DNA of 64,000 nucleotides from Schistocephalus solidus (GCA_017591395.1 WEDG01007439.1:1-64000), one strand, 5' to 3'. Positions 45,101-55,194 are shown, numbered from the stretch's first letter. Notes: generated by a model not told the origin, from the letters alone. Numbers and translations: made by a program.

Positions 45101-45385
45101 GAGTACAGAAAGGGAACTAGGCGTCGATATTCAATCCGGTATGCCAGACGGAACAGCTAACTATGCCCTGCCAGACTATTTCGTTTGATATATTTTAAGC
45201 AACATCCAGTAGCCTACCTTAGGAAACCTTTAAACTACGAATTGTACCCTTTCTGTACTACTGCAGCGCAGATCATCGGGAGTCCTGAAATCTGTCTGAT
45301 GTCCACGAAGGAAGCTCCCGAGACTGGTGGTGGCGACCTATTCATAATTGGGAAGAATTTAGTTCGTGGCAGCCGGATCGTTTTC
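42121..45385 (+). repeat. Tandem segmental duplication, copy B
   Basis: This is the second copy of the 3.26 kb unit, ending inside the complete exon 9. Identity with copy A ends at gatcgttttc, after which only copy B continues into the rest of the exon. Unit content other than the SINE and exon start is intronic with no supported open frame. The repeated ORFs (for example near 41.1 and 44.4 kb) are identical by duplication, not by selection. Confidence 0.95.
42555..42715 (-). mobile_element. tRNA-derived SINE inside duplication copy B
   Basis: It is the counterpart of the SINE at 39295-39460, duplicated with its flanks. The two are nearly identical. Confidence 0.7.
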
Positions 45386-45475
45386 CGCGAACTCTCACCA
45401 AATGGCGGGGATTTTGAAAACAGTGCCGTTACATGGGAGCGTGAGGCCGATCTCGACCCTGCATACTTATATCAG
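45267..45475 (+). CDS. NFAT: NFAT-like exon 9, first half of IPT/TIG domain
   Basis: This exon has 209 bases, phase 1 in (tactactgcag|CG) and phase 0 out (TATCAG|gtaggt). It encodes QIIGSPEICLMSTKEAPETG, then GGDLFIIGKNLVRGSRIVFR, then AVTWEREADLDPAYLYQ. NFAT5 reads [35 protein letters not shown] and SWKSEAEIDMELFHQ over the same stretch. The GKNLVRGSRIVF loop is the IPT hallmark. The domain mediates dimerisation and contacts DNA on one face. This is the intact copy of an exon whose first part was duplicated at 42002. Confidence 0.93.
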
Positions 45476-48400
45476 GTAGGTTTGGAATTATTCTGAATTT
45501 TGCCGTTTCTTTGTTACCTATTTATATCATAATCTGCGTGAGTGGATAAAATAACACCTGTATGCAATATAGGATGTTAATAAAAAGAGAATGGCTTTAT
45601 CTAAGGAGAATTTTCATATTACTGGATGGATGTCCATGGATTGTTTACAGGAATCTCTCTTTCTATTCTTCCTTGAAGCTCACCCTCGAGCGCCGCCGGC
45701 AACCGCACGATGACTAGCATTATTATAGGCAGCAAACCATTATCGACAATGACAAGGGAGACTGGAATGGCCAATTTGGATTATCATCCCTAATTTAAAC
45801 ACAATAGCTGGAATTTTTCAAATATCTATATATTGGGGCCACATTAAACAAAAATCAACATATAAATATTTTTTTCATTGTTTGAAAATGGCTTTCAAAC
45901 CGGTTTTATATCATAACGAGTTTGCTTTTCTAAGAATGGTCTTTGAGATGCACACTCTCAAAAGAAATTACTCATTAAATACCAGCAGCATTTAATATAA
46001 TGTGAAAATAAAATAAACTGCCAGCGTACCTGCCGGTCAACTGTTAAAAACTACAGTTTTCCGTGTCAAAAGAGCCGAATATTTCGCTCACGTTAGCTTA
46101 AATCTGTTGAGGACAATACTGTGTCATCCTGCACTCATTGCCAAGACGATTAATTCTCTAAAAACATCCCCGTTTCTCGTTACCGAGGAATAAGCTGCTC
46201 AATCGATGGAAAATGAAACCACTGTAGAGAAACTTTCTCAAAGAATCCACGACTCAAAATCCTTTGAGTTTGCAGGGTTGAGTTAGTACCGGGAACAAAT
46301 TCTTTTACTGTTGATAAATACTATCCCATAGACTAGGTACTATGAGATGACCAATTTTGTCTTATTGACAGGTATCAGCTATAAATAGCACAACCACCGA
46401 TGCTGACGTATTCAGGGGATAAATCCAAGCCACTGGAACACAGAGCATTTAGTCTGAGCGTTCTACCCATTGTAACGGTGATGTCCGCGCTCTGTTGACT
46501 TTGACCCGGAGTATGCAGTGACGTCGCCAATCTAACCGTAGTGAAAACTGGAAACGGACACGTCAGTTATGCTTTGGTGTTCCAAGTCTGGAATCCTGTA
46601 AACTTGTCTGTCCGCAAGCATGTCAGCCCTGAAGCCAGTTAATATTTTTAACCTAAATAGGGTGTTCATAATTACCTTGGCAGGAAGGATCCTCCCACAT
46701 GAGTGAGATGATCAGTGCTCATGCTACTCAATTAAATGCTGCAGAAAAGTGCTTAGAACCATGGTTATATCTCCGGCTCAGGTGTATTCTTTATCCGGCA
46801 ACTCAACTGGGACTAACTAACCGGCGTACAGAATACGCTTCAGTGACCATCGGTACAGCAGTAGTTTCTCTGTGTATGCTGTCTTCGCGCGTAGGGGTAT
46901 TGCAGCCACTGTCTAAAGACTTCTTATATTTCGGTCTCGGAGAAAACAATCCATAGAAGCCGGTAAGAATTAGAAGGTGGACGTCCTTGTCCACATCTGT
47001 GTGTTCACCGTAGGCTCCACAAAGGGGCTGCGCTGCAGATGCTCCGAAACACAATGGAGGTCCGACTGGCAAACGCAGCACATTAATTTAACTACACAGA
47101 GTCCACGTGAGACTCTAACTACTGCCGTAACGTGGGATTGGTGCGGTAACCTCTACGCCGCATCAGCTACTTGTGACCCATCCTCGCATCAAATGGCTGC
47201 CAGGCTAGGAAAATCGAGAAGTGCATGATAGGGGAAAGAGACAGCGTGGAGTGTTAGAAGTTACGGAAAGGTAATCTCCTATCTGGTCTAGCTCAAATAA
47301 TTTGGGATCGAGGGCGTGGTGACAGAACTTAGAGGTATTTCGGGCCCAAGTGGCCCTCATTCTACCATCCACAACCCTGAATGCTGTAAGATATCATAAT
47401 GACAACCATGCGTGCAAGTAACACAAACTAGTTCTGTCAGATGTGTCATAAGCGTTTCAGCGAACTGAGGCTCACTATTGTCTCACCCGAAACACTGCCA
47501 TATCAATCTCCTCGCATTTCTCTCGCACACCCTCTGCGAATCCGTGTGTCTCTCGTAACAGCTTTCAAAGGACCTCTGCAGATTTCATCGCTTTTTACGG
47601 GGACAGAAAAAGTACACGTTTAGTCGCCAGAGCACGTTGAAAAAGTGAGCATATCTTAATTTATTACGATCTTCTTCACCATCATTTTATGCTGTATGTG
47701 ACGGTAATTTTGGTCCTCTAGACAGGCAAGCTAATATAATAACGCCCTTACCCGATGATTCCAACTCCCAAAGAATCTTCCACCCAGGAGAAAACTCTCA
47801 CACATTACATCGCTAACAAAACAGAGCTATCTCAGTTTGGTAGTAAGAACACAGCAGCATTAGCTATAGTTTATACCCCTGATTGATGTAAAACTTTAGT
47901 CAATACCTCTAGGGGTAAGTTCGCTTCTTTCGAAATTCAGCAAAACCTACGATTTTCATAAATATACCCTCTAAAAGCTCCTCCTAAAGGATCTCGGGTG
48001 TTAACTTCTCCTTAGATCCATTTCTACCTGAAGATTAACTAACAACCCGGAATAATCACTGGGTCGTATTTTCCAGTCTTCACCGGAAATACTTGAAAGC
48101 TTCTATCTTCCTGTTTTTTTTTAGACACTTAAGAGTTTTTGGACAAAAAGTCCACTTACTGCTAACTTTATCGTCCAAAAACTGCATAGAATCGCACTTG
48201 TTTTGCTGAAGTACAGGCCACTTCGCAACTCCTTCCTAAATATTTTATCGCCTACAGACACAAATGTATGTAAGTTCCAGGTTGATGAAGGTCACACAAG
48301 CGTGTTGGTTGGCAGATTTAACGAGGAGACAAAAAGCTATGTGTTAGCGTATTTGAGGCGCAAAACTAGTTTCATAAGAAGCAAACTGGCTTTATACGTC

Positions 48401-48519
48401 GTTCCCACCTGTCGGAATCCTAGAAAGTTGCTGTAGACGGACATTTTGGGAAAACAAACAGTATTGAGCCCGCACCTTGCCCCACAATTGTCTCATACCT
48501 GCATTTATTGTCGTTCAAG
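45476..48519 (+). other. Intron 9 (3.0 kb)
   Basis: A SINE-body block lies near 45735-45800 (accattatcgacaatgaca, actggaatggcc). The other open frames (46699-46956, 46803-47081, 46977-47228, 47441-47623, 48203-48436) lack domains and splice context. The intron ends at the acceptor ttgtcgttcaag, which has a weak pyrimidine tract. Confidence 0.6.
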
Positions 48520-48649
48520 ACCCACGCAATCTGTCGGATCCCACGGTACGATGGACCGTCTGCACCCCTCACTGCACCCCTCAGCATTGTGGTGTTTGTG
48601 GAGACTCCGGCTCGCGTAAGTCGGCCGGAAACCTTCGTCTACCTGCCAA
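48520..48649 (+). CDS. NFAT: NFAT-like exon 10, second half of IPT/TIG domain
   Basis: This exon has 130 bases, phase 0 in and phase 1 out (CTGCCAA|gtgagt). It encodes THAICRIPRYDGPSAPLTAP, then LSIVVFVETPARVSRPETFV and YLPS. NFAT5 continues its IPT domain NHLIVKVPPYHDQHITLP, VSVGIYVVTN, SHDVQPFTYTPD, so the VPPY, PVSV and FTY strand signatures are present. The exon completes the folded part of the protein. A C-terminal tail should follow in phase 1, but I could not find it in 48650-64000. The acceptor is not strong, but position and homology fix it. Confidence 0.88.
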
Positions 48650-49660
48650 GTGAGTTTGACTCTTTCTTCTATTCTGTCGAGTAACTTGAAACAATTATCC
48701 CTGAGACGGCGTTCAGTACAAAGTTCCCACAGTGTTTCTCCACATTAGTGTATTTGTGGGAATGGAGATAGCATTTGACTTGGTCCTTTTGTTGAATAGA
48801 CCTCATTCACTCACTTAAATTTGATTTACGATTCGGGACTGGAATCAAGGAGGGGTAGTTTTCAGTGACCTATTGTGCATCGGTTATCTTTTAAAATCTG
48901 ACCCAGTCATGTTTTGCTTCTTTCATAGGACTATTGGAATAAAATTAAGATCAGGGAGTTGTGCAACCAGTTTTTTTGTAGATACTTTACCTTCGTTCTT
49001 TTTGTACATGTTTACTTCCACATACGGATGGACCATTTTAAATCAAACGATATTTGCTGGAACTGTATACAGAAAGTGCAGATCAAATTTCAACTCAACC
49101 ATGGCTCTCCCAAAGTCAATTTTTGCCTGAGTCATGATGTACCACTAACCCCGTACCTGCGTTGGCAAATTAAAGTTTGTTTCGCCTAAGAAGGGTGTCG
49201 AAAGGCTAAATGGATAGGTGATCATCCATTTCAAAAATGAAAGGGGGTGCCCTATTGTTAAGTGCTTAAGTTGGGTCGTCGCTCGTAATGCCTGCTTAAC
49301 CCGTGTACTTATTTATGTGAAACTGTTTTTTTAGATAAATTTAGGAGCCCTATCCAGGGAGAGAGGACAGAGAAGTGGGTCGATTGATGCAGAACTGTTT
49401 CTGGGTTATTATGCCTTCATTCAGTCACTCATAAGCCATCAATACATATGCATGCGAAAACCGTAGATGGTCCACCACCGGAGTCTACCAGATGGGTTAT
49501 AGGCAATTTATCGAACCGAAGTTTGTTGATGCCTCGCCCCCCCAAACGGAGCTTATGTGCTTCGGAGAGCCAATCGATCGATATTGGCTCATTGCCGAGT
49601 AAATATATATGACTTAAATAGAATGCCTTGTAAATGAGGTAAAATTTACTGCGTAACATT
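48650..49660 (+). other. Downstream of exon 10; nothing supported
   Basis: The sequence starts with the donor gtgagttt. The open frames at 48873-49130 and 49429-49659 have no recognised domain. At least one more NFAT exon is expected downstream in phase 1, but I cannot point to it. Confidence 0.4.
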
Positions 49661-49740
49661 TGAACATGATATTAGAGTTCGTCGTCAGACGAAACAGGCG
49701 ATTCTTAACAACAATTAGCTTTTCGGTATAAGTGTCTTTT
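49660..49740 (-). other. Possible Penelope terminal-module remnant
   Basis: gagttcgtcgtcagacgaaa resembles the terminal CGTCGTCAGAC block at 18480-18500. It is short and isolated and may be a remnant of the same family. Confidence 0.3.
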
Positions 49741-49914
49741 TATTTATCGATAGTATTGTTTGACAACTTAAAAGTTTGTTTCCGGGCGAAGATGGAGGAT
49801 TAAAGGTAGGGTGTCTGCAAGTACATCGATAGCGTAATCATGAATGAGTTCCTCAGTACAGGTTTTATATCTGTGCAGACAATGTAGCGCCGCAAAGGGC
49901 AAGGAAGAACTGTG

Positions 49915-50010
49915 TGGTATTTTCTGGCTTATTGGCCGTCATCAGTCAGCACTTACGATTTGAACCCGTGATCTTTTGTCATTGAGTCTTTAGTTCTAAC
50001 ATGGAGACCT
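49915..50010 (-). mobile_element. tRNA-derived SINE, degenerate, - strand
   Basis: ggcttattggccgtcatcag followed by tttgaacccgtgatctt resembles the SINE body and B box seen at 39.4 kb. The A-box end is weak. Confidence 0.45.
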
Positions 50011-50432
50011 GGACTTGTTTTCCTGCCTGTTGCGATCGTGAATAGTAACTATTTTGGACATGTGTCTACTGAATGGTTACGGAATCTGCTTGACCCATTG
50101 TGTTTTTGGCTAGATCTGGAGACACACAGGCAGTCACCCAGCGGTCAGTAATATGTGTAGTAAGAGAGAGGCTATAGTCAAAGACAAGGATGACTTGAGG
50201 GAAATTTTTGACGTAATCGTGGTCCTGATGCAGTCCTCCCTTTGTCGGTACTTGTCATTCTACACAATTTTTTGTCGCCATGCAATTGTCTGCGACGGCA
50301 GTTCTCAGGGCTCAAAGGAACGCACATGTCCCACAACCTTAACAACGAAGGCCATTGCATCACTCGTTCTCCCGAAACCAATCGGTGAGCACCCATCCCA
50401 ATCGCAAGCGTCAAGACAAGGAGCCCGTGGCG

Positions 50433-51190
50433 CATTGGTTTGGTTATTGGCCATTGGTTGGGTCTGGCCTCGCCACTATCGACTGATGGCAGACTGGCGT
50501 GACGTGTGTCTCCTTCGCGGCTGTCGTGGTTGCCGTTGCGTCAGCTTCCTTGTCGGTCTCCCCCCTCGTCAGACGATGGACTGATCGGTGGTAGTCTACA
50601 GCATGTCGTGCCAAAATTGTGATGCAAGGTATGCTGATGAAATTAGCAAAAGTCTCGGCGAAAGATTGCACGAACAACAGTTGGCAATCACTCGCAAGGA
50701 TAAGCTATATCTGGTCTATGACCACGTATAACAGCAGAACCACAATTTCACCTTTGAGAAAGCAAGGGTGATCGACTGAGCAAAATATAAGCTAGCCAGA
50801 CTGATGCTGGAAAGTTGGCCCTCAACTGCCACACTTAACTGAGCCATAGATATACGCCCCGCCTCTTACTCGGCTCTCCGTAAGAGGCTCGAGTCAGCTC
50901 AGAGAGGGCCAATAGGACGGGTGATAAACGTCGCACAGGGCCGACAGCCGACATGCACGGAGGAAAGATGAGGCACCGATCGGTAGTCACGTGATTGGCG
51001 TGGCAATAGCTCACCAACGCGCTCGCGAGGCCGTAAGCATCAAACCCGATCAGTACATCGCCTGATGAAGCAAGCCAGCTGACATAGCGGCAACCAAGAC
51101 AACCGCGAAGTGGACACACGTCACGCGAGCCCACCACTGGTCGATAACGGGGAGACCAGAACCAACCTACGGCCAACAGGCAAGCCATCA
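50433..51190. repeat. Inverted repeat around a GIY-YIG fragment
   Basis: 50433-50555 on the + strand and 51070-51190 on the - strand are related. Both encode the same kind of frame (LAIGWVWPRHYR and LAVGWFWSPRYR, then RDVCLLRGCRGCRC and RDVCPLRGCLGCRY). The arms are about 120 bases, diverged, and enclose the Penelope piece at 50600-50860. Confidence 0.65.
50600..50860 (+). mobile_element. Penelope-like fragment, GIY-YIG C-terminal region
   Basis: One + frame reads NCDARYADEISKSLGERLHE and then QQLAITRKDKLYLVYDHV. This fits the YxGETSxxLxxRxxEH core of GIY-YIG domains in Penelope-like elements, with the YVGE position written YADE. Downstream, HNFTFEKARVID and LARLMLESWPSTATLN match the C-terminal tail seen in copy 1. 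Stops break the frame. Family-level recognition only. Confidence 0.6.
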
Positions 51191-51404
51191 TACGTGCATT
51201 GAGCACAGATATAACACGATGCGGACGGCGAGGCGGAGCGCATCAAGGCCCGAGGGATGGGTGAGCACAGTACTCCGATGATTGGTCTTTGCACTAATTA
51301 ACCGCCGCCAATTGCTTCAGTCAGTATCGGTCGGTTCTCGTCTCTTCCAGCTTTAGAGTTTACAATTCGAAACAGCACTACCCAAGCCTAAAACATCAGA
51401 ATAT

Positions 51405-51565
51405 TTTTTTCCTCCCTATCCGCTGAAGAAAGGTGCGCATTAAAGAATCTTAAAACTGATAAAAATACTGTCCTTCTCTCCGCTGAACGGACGATGAGCG
51501 ACTACCCAAACGATTCCTTCCAAAGAAGAACAGCAACCTTTGAGGCCACGAATTTCAACTCATGA
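51405..51565 (+). mobile_element. Penelope-like fragment, RT N-terminal region
   Basis: The + strand reads LSAEERCALKNLKTDKNTVL and then LSAERTMSDYPNDSFQRRTA. This resembles the Penelope RT entry with the pattern L-x2-EE-x2-AL-x2-L-x2-D-x2-I. It is short, and no RT continues behind it. Confidence 0.5.
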
Positions 51566-52059
51566 CCCTCTTCTAGAGTTGGTTTTTATCTAAGAACGCG
51601 TTGACCTTGTTTCCGTCCCCCGAGAGACCATTGTGATTAAAATTAATTTTCATGCACATTAGGTATAATCGATCCCAAAAGAGTGGTTCGTAGATTTAAG
51701 CTGTTGGGATCCTATCACGTCAAGAGAATAAAATAATGGTGGCAAACTCACACCACCTGCTGGTGCGCTCCACGAATTCTATTTTGGGATTCTCCAACCG
51801 TGTGCTACAGAGACAGCTGCAAGAGCCTGCACAACTAGGCTGGAACAGACCGGTAGCAAGGTCTTTAGGTTTGCAGACAAGCGAATTGCGTGGATATTTA
51901 TTCCGAACTGGAAGTATCAAAGTCTGCGATTGTTGAGAGACACCGCCTGCCTGTATAATGCAATCTACCGACCTTCTTAAAGCGGATTCATGGCAACTAT
52001 GTAACGCTACACCAGTAGTGCTTAGACCATCACTCTATAATCTCTTAGAGTGATATGGA

Positions 52060-52190
52060 GGAGCCATCGCCCTCTGATTCCCAGTCCACTGGTCAGCCAC
52101 TCGACACACATAGCACATACACTGAGCCGATGGCGTGGTCTGGCGGAAGCGTCAGATTCGCAGTCTTTCAGCCACGGTTTCTAGGAAACC
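52060..52190 (-). repeat. Dispersed repeat family A-related segment
   Basis: The + strand blocks cccagtccactggtcagcca and gccacggtttctaggaaacc match the 35810-35920 region. It lies directly after the end of the zinc-finger LINE tail at 52181, so it may be the 3' region of that LINE family. Confidence 0.5.
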
Positions 52191-52960
52191 GTGATATACT
52201 CTGCAAATCGCGATCGTGAGGGTGTTGTCGATGTATTGCGTAGGTAGTGTGCGCTGATATATGATAGCTCCGGTGGTTTACCGAGGTTGTAGAGGCACAC
52301 GTGTCCTATTAGGCCCGTGCGATGGATTCGCAGGTGACCGACCAGACCGATGCGTGAGTTGAAGTTACGGGTGCAGTGTGGGCAGGAGAAATCGGTAGAG
52401 GCTGGGGGGATGTCATTCATGGTAGTGGGGGTGGCAGTGGCGCTAAGAATGACAGGAGCGTAGGGTATGCATGGTGCATCGGTGGTCGGCATTTTGGTGA
52501 ATTCCGCTGTCATGGATGCGCATGTGACCGAATAGGCCCATGCGATGAGTGAATGCGCGAGGACAGTGAGGGCAGTGGAGGTGACGATCTCTACTGTGTG
52601 TTGGTGCTCCAGGCACTGGCTCACCAGTCTCTGTACGATGGATTCGCAAGTGACCGGTCAGGCCGATGCGTGAGGTGAATGTGCGGTCGCATTGAGTACT
52701 TCTTAGGAGAGATTCCCCATCGCTGATGGTGATGGTGGTAGTGAAGGCGAAGGCGTTTGCGGTGGTGGGGTTAACAGGTGATGAGTATAGGGATGTGGTC
52801 TCTATGACGGTGGGAGTAATGGAATTGATGACAGGAGTGAGGGTGGGGGAGTCAGAAGGAGGGTTGGCAGAATTTGACGTAGAAATTGGAATTGTCAGAT
52901 TGTTGGCGCATTTCGTCCGAAGATGTCCAACCAAGATATGACAGACGGCAAACTTTCAGA
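52181..52960 (-). mobile_element. Zinc-finger LINE C-terminal tail, - strand, frameshifted
   Basis: Three C2H2-like fingers are visible on the - strand: CDRTFTSRIGLTGHLRIH, CPHCPRAFTHRMGLFGHMR and CPHCTRNFNSRIGLVGHLR. A Thr/Ser/Pro-rich linker precedes them. The first lacks the upstream Cys of its pair (STQCDRT). There is a frame change near 52480. The finger spacing (C-x2-C-x12-H-x3-H) and repeated IGLxGHLRIH motif are typical of the C-terminal tail I associate with tapeworm LINE proteins, where zinc fingers bind nucleic acid. I treat it as a decayed LINE fragment, not a host zinc-finger gene. Confidence 0.7.
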
Positions 52961-53216
52961 TCTTGTCCGTCTGGCGTGACAGGCAACCGCGCCAGTAGAC
53001 GGAATCTCATTGACACGTGCGCCTGCTGAACCACGTACAGCTACTCCAAGCAGCCGGTGAGCTTCCACACAGACAGACGCTCCCTTGAGGTCGAAATTAA
53101 ATACACTCTCTCTGACGAGCTCAATACTGCTGCGCATCGGGCGACACACGGTCAGTAAGCGTTCGCAAAATGGGAGACCTGCACAAAAACTGCGCATAAA
53201 AAGACGGAAGACTCAC

Positions 53217-53369
53217 TGATTGAACGGTCGTCTTGTCATCCGTTTCCTCCACGACATCCTCAAACTGCGAATACGCAGCAAACAGCTTACGTTGCATGCT
53301 GGCCGTCTTTGCGAGTAGGCTGGACTCACGCTCAGCCTTCAACCGACGCTCTTCTTCCCCACTTGACAC
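53217..53369 (-). CDS. Exon-like - strand open segment of unknown gene
   Basis: On the - strand, 51 codons (VSSGEEERRLKAERESSLLA and on to DDKTTVQS) lie between an acceptor ccattttccgtag and a donor CAATCA|gtgagt. Both flanks are of good splice quality and the length is a multiple of three (phase 0 in and out). The Glu/Arg-rich start suggests a helix or coiled coil. I do not recognise the family. It lies between two zinc-finger LINE tails on opposite strands, so it could be part of a LINE or an exon moved by one. A chance open frame with this flank pattern is possible. Confidence 0.4.
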
Positions 53370-53479
53370 CTACGGAAAATGGGGACAGATAATGACATAA
53401 GGCGGTGTATAACGTCTCCACGGTTAACAAAACCGGTAATGAGGTGGCGCTCACGGGGCGATCAAAAACGACGCTACAA

Positions 53480-54150
53480 GGACACTTTGAAAAATCTCTG
53501 AAGCAACTGCAAATCAACCCGGTGACCTGGGGAGACCGCACCCATGATAGACCGGCATGGAGAAGATCCGTGAAGACTGGTTCAGAAATCTATGAGGCCG
53601 ACCGGATCGCCGCTGCTAAGGCCAAACGGGCGGCTCGCAAGTCACAAGCACCGCGGATAAACATCGCCAATGCCCAAGCCCTCCCAACGTGCCCACGCTG
53701 TCTACGCATCTTCCGTGCGCAAATGGTTTGGTTAGACATCTTCAAACTCGATGCAACAACAATCCCACAACACCGAATTCTGGCACACCTGCCTCAGACA
53801 CCACGATCACGACGACCACCCCTAGCACAGATAACAACTTAATCGATGCCCCGCCGCCCATGATCACTAACACCATCCTCTCTCCTCCACTCCTTGCGCC
53901 GATTACGGCGACGAACAACACTTGCCCCACTCCCACCACCTCAGTGGCCACCTCCGACCACCTGTCACCTGCTACCTCCACCACCACCTCCACCGCCCCA
54001 GTACCTATGATGGGGATTGAGTACTAACCTGCCTTCATTGCGATCGCACATTCACTTCACACATCGGACCGGTTGGTCACTTGCGAATCCATCGCACAGA
54101 GACTAGTGAAATTTTGCGTGGAACACCAGCACACAGCAGAGACCGCCGCT
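53480..54150 (+). mobile_element. Zinc-finger LINE C-terminal tail, + strand, frameshifted
   Basis: The + strand encodes GDRTHDRPAWRRSVKTGSEI, then AAAKAKRAARKSQAPRINIA, and a first finger CPRCLRIFRAQMVWLDIFKL that has lost its second half by a frameshift. A Thr-rich linker continues in the next frame (53689-54027). Near 54033-54100 a further finger reads CLHCDRTFTSHIGPVGHLRI, then HRTETSE. It belongs to the same LINE family as the - strand tail at 52181-52960. The RT is not present. Confidence 0.7.
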
Positions 54151-54279
54151 GATTAAGAGACATGTTTGATCATCGGCTCTTTCTCCATGTGACTCTTCTG
54201 AGCTTGAGAATATCACGAGGCGATAAGCGCCGTGGGTTAGCTTGCCAAATGAGAATTACACTCGGATCTCGCAGGCAGT

Positions 54280-54995
54280 CCGTATGTGGTGTAAGGTGGC
54301 TGACTGGTGGTCTGAGAGTCAGGCTGCGATGGCTCCTTCTTAAAGTGACGTCTGGCTATTTCACACATGTTAGGTGTGAGCCGCTCAAGCCCCTGTTGTG
54401 TGAAATTCTGGTGCTTGTGTTTAGGGGGCCAGGTCTTGTACGTAGTACACGTAGACGAGATCACCAGCAGCTGCGACCACTTCCGCATCAGACAACTGGT
54501 CGGCTCGCACGGTGGTCGGATTTTGGGGGTGGGGGAGAGAGTGAAGTCGAGAGCTCACCGCGCTTGAAACTATCGCGGTGCGCTATAAGCCGTGGCTTGG
54601 AAGGTTGCCAACTGACGGGGTAACTCGTACTGCATGGTTAGCCCAGCTTGTTTTCTGTGTGGAGTGGCTGACTGGAGGACTGGGAGGCAGGCTGCAATGG
54701 CTCCTTCTTAATGTAGCCTTTATGGCACGTTCATTCCGTAGTATCCGAGCCAGGTGTGACGGCACGTCGAGGGGTGGCTCTGGCCGCGCCAGCCATCTGC
54801 GTCATCTCCCATCGCCGGTCTTCAAGAGTTGGTCATGACACCGGGTTCAGGTGAGAGAGGAGGAGAGAGTGCGTTAGCTGCAGCGCGAAGCTACTTTCCC
54901 TTAAACCTTATACATGCGCAAATCACCGTCCCTGCACCACTCTTCTGTGGAGCATACAGTGGACATCGTCAGACTACGACGGTCAACCTGACGTG
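54280..54995 (+). repeat. Dispersed repeat family A, copies 3a and 3b
   Basis: Two related blocks lie close together. 54280-54350 has ctgagagtcaggctgcgatggctcc. 54575-54995 has the full series from ataagccgtggcttggaagg to cagtggacatcgtcag. Both are in the opposite orientation to the copies at 23.1 and 35.5 kb. They follow directly after the + strand zinc-finger LINE tail. Confidence 0.65.
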
Positions 54996-55121
54996 TGCGT
55001 GTGTTGCCCCATAAACGGGCCGCGTGGTAAATGAACTGACCAACATGGCGGCCATATCAGGGTGCGATAGGCGTTATTATTCCGGGATGCCGTCCGATAA
55101 CAAATTCCAAACATGGGAGTG

Positions 55122-55144
55122 CGCGTGCCCAACTTGGGCACGCG
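55122..55144. repeat. 23-base palindrome
   Basis: CGCGTGCCCAA, one base, then TTGGGCACGCG: eleven base pairs with a single central base and no mismatches. It could form a stem or a symmetric protein-binding site. No nearby promoter supports a role. Confidence 0.8.
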
Positions 55145-55194
55145 TAGGTGCAGTTTAATGCCGCACCACACACTATTGCCATTTATGGCTATGG

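Larger units (their letters stand above)
10619..48649 (+). other. NFAT: NFAT5/TonEBP-like Rel-family transcription factor gene, at least 10 coding exons
   Basis: NFAT proteins are DNA-binding factors with a Rel-homology domain followed by an IPT/TIG dimerisation domain. NFAT5/TonEBP is the branch that acts without calcineurin, binds DNA as a dimer and in vertebrates drives the osmotic stress response. The exon chain is 10619-11224, 16826-17572, 29465-30031, 32057-32385, 34209-34387, 36506-36768, 37019-37212, 37499-37813, 45267-45475 and 48520-48649. Phases match at every junction (0,0,0,2,1,0,2,1,0), apart from a one-base conflict inside exon 8. The loop HRARYLTEGSRG and the spacing of DCVGLVKLRN fit NFAT5 better than NFAT1-4. 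I saw no PxIxIT-type calcineurin docking motif. The product is about 1,180 residues up to exon 10. The last exon or exons are not found. Confidence 0.9.

Noticed and set aside
48203..48436. Open frame upstream of exon 10 as an NFAT exon
   Set aside because: No IPT similarity, and exon 9 joins exon 10 in phase 0 without it.
50630..50670. ctgatga...gaaa as a hammerhead ribozyme
   Set aside because: The sequence is coding for a Penelope GIY-YIG region and no helix II or III can be drawn.
52181..52960. A host C2H2 zinc-finger gene
   Set aside because: Frameshifts, a missing Cys and a second copy on the opposite strand point to a decayed LINE tail.
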